64,000 nt of DNA, taken from the NCBI GenBank assembly GCA_006969385.1, contig CP030884.1, positions 372,001-436,000 of the forward strand, given 5' to 3'. This document shows positions 63,770-64,000 of the stretch, in pieces; the stretch's first letter is position 1, and every line of letters begins with the position of its first letter. Made by a program: the position numbers and the translations under genes. Source of the DNA: Planctomycetaceae bacterium (GTDB lineage Bacteria; Planctomycetota; Phycisphaerae; UBA1845; UTPLA1). Below the pieces are notes generated by a model, which saw nothing but the letters and a program-made list of their open reading frames with translations, searched no databases and was not told where the DNA came from.

Positions 63770-64000
63770 TTATTGTTCCGCCGCCCGCGCTAAATTCATC
63801 CGCAACAAATTTGCCAACACCGCCTGATCGACTTCCGCGCGCCGCTCGGCCAACGCATGCCCCTCTGGCAGCGGCTGCCCCGCGCCGGTTTCTTTCCACA
63901 CCTCTGCCCAATCGGCAGCCCAAGAGCCGTCCGAATAGACTGCCGCATACGCCGCCAGCCATCCGGCGAGCATCATACGTGCGGGCATCCAACACTTAGC
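63770..64000 (-). CDS. C-terminal fragment of an unknown protein (5' part outside the window)
   Basis: On the minus strand the frame enters the window open (residues before the first Met read AKCW) and ends with a stop at 63770. The visible 76 residues include MMLAGWLAAYAAVYSDGSWA, ADWAEVWKETGAGQPLPEGH and DQAVLANLLRMNLARAAEQ. The final helix recalls the C-terminal ends of some large DNA methyltransferases (LxxLNxxRAAEE), but this is weak evidence and the family is not assigned. Confidence 0.45.
   Translation of the reverse strand, partial: AKCWMPARMMLAGWLAAYAAVYSDGSWAADWAEVWKETGAGQPLPEGHALAERRAEVDQAVLANLLRMNLARAAEQ

Noticed and set aside
1..64000. CRISPR arrays
   Set aside because: The repeats present are palindromic intergenic elements or short tandem units. 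None shows regular repeat-spacer alternation.

Overview
The window reads as a chromosomal segment of a planctomycete, most likely from the Phycisphaerae side of the phylum. This rests on family content, not on a search. Large secreted proteins carry dockerin-like EF-hand modules. Two genes encode pseudopilin-like proteins with an N-terminal [13 protein letters not shown] segment. There is a two-TM protein ending in a CxxCGYDLR...CPECG zinc ribbon, a PrkA kinase and a type III glutamine synthetase. Most of the sequence is G+C-rich and densely coding, with genes on both strands. I find no rRNA, no convincing tRNA and no CRISPR array.

Layout. 1-8145 (minus strand): the end of a membrane glycosyltransferase, a secreted endonuclease/exonuclease/phosphatase-like protein and a 1692-residue cysteine-module protein. 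8509-12274: two divergent blocks, MaoC / acyl carrier protein / GT2 on minus and methyltransferase / GSCFA protein on plus, probably for a surface glycolipid or polysaccharide. 13018-18802 (minus): a giant secreted amidase-like protein, a pseudopilin and an amidase lipoprotein. 19010-24320: a GHL10-type lipoprotein, a ROK-like sugar kinase, two tiny ORFs with good Shine-Dalgarno sites and a ferritin-like/haem fusion. 24647-27491: an insertion sequence with 37-bp perfect inverted repeats and a -1 frameshift site, abutting an A+T-rich EcoRI/RsrI-type restriction-modification system. 28087-40708: hydroxyacyl-CoA dehydrogenase, a tightly packed parA-vanZ-binding protein-hydrolase-tetR run, ppc, DUF456, HEAT-like, Rrf2 and kinase-like genes, and coaD. 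40957-46664: STAS protein, GSIII, zinc-ribbon protein, HDAC-family hydrolase and arginine deiminase. 47501-54932: divergent RNase HII-like protein, LON-domain protein, PrkA, lipoprotein hydrolase, rpsD and PilZ. 55099-64000: TaqI/Eco57I-like adenine methyltransferase, murA, mlaF-mlaD without mlaE, a hydrolase paralogous to that at 32622, a second pseudopilin, and the 3' end of an unknown gene.

Intergenic DNA is rich in several families of short palindromic repeats. Two ~225-bp copies (12635-12856 and 47047-47272) and a pair at 20639-20686 and 53313-53404 keep their hairpins through compensatory changes, so RNA or DNA structure seems to be conserved rather than sequence. The most distinctive items are the EcoRI-type R-M island with its neighbouring frameshifting IS, the ferritin-like/Tll0287-like fusion at 22996-23985, and the covarying repeat families.
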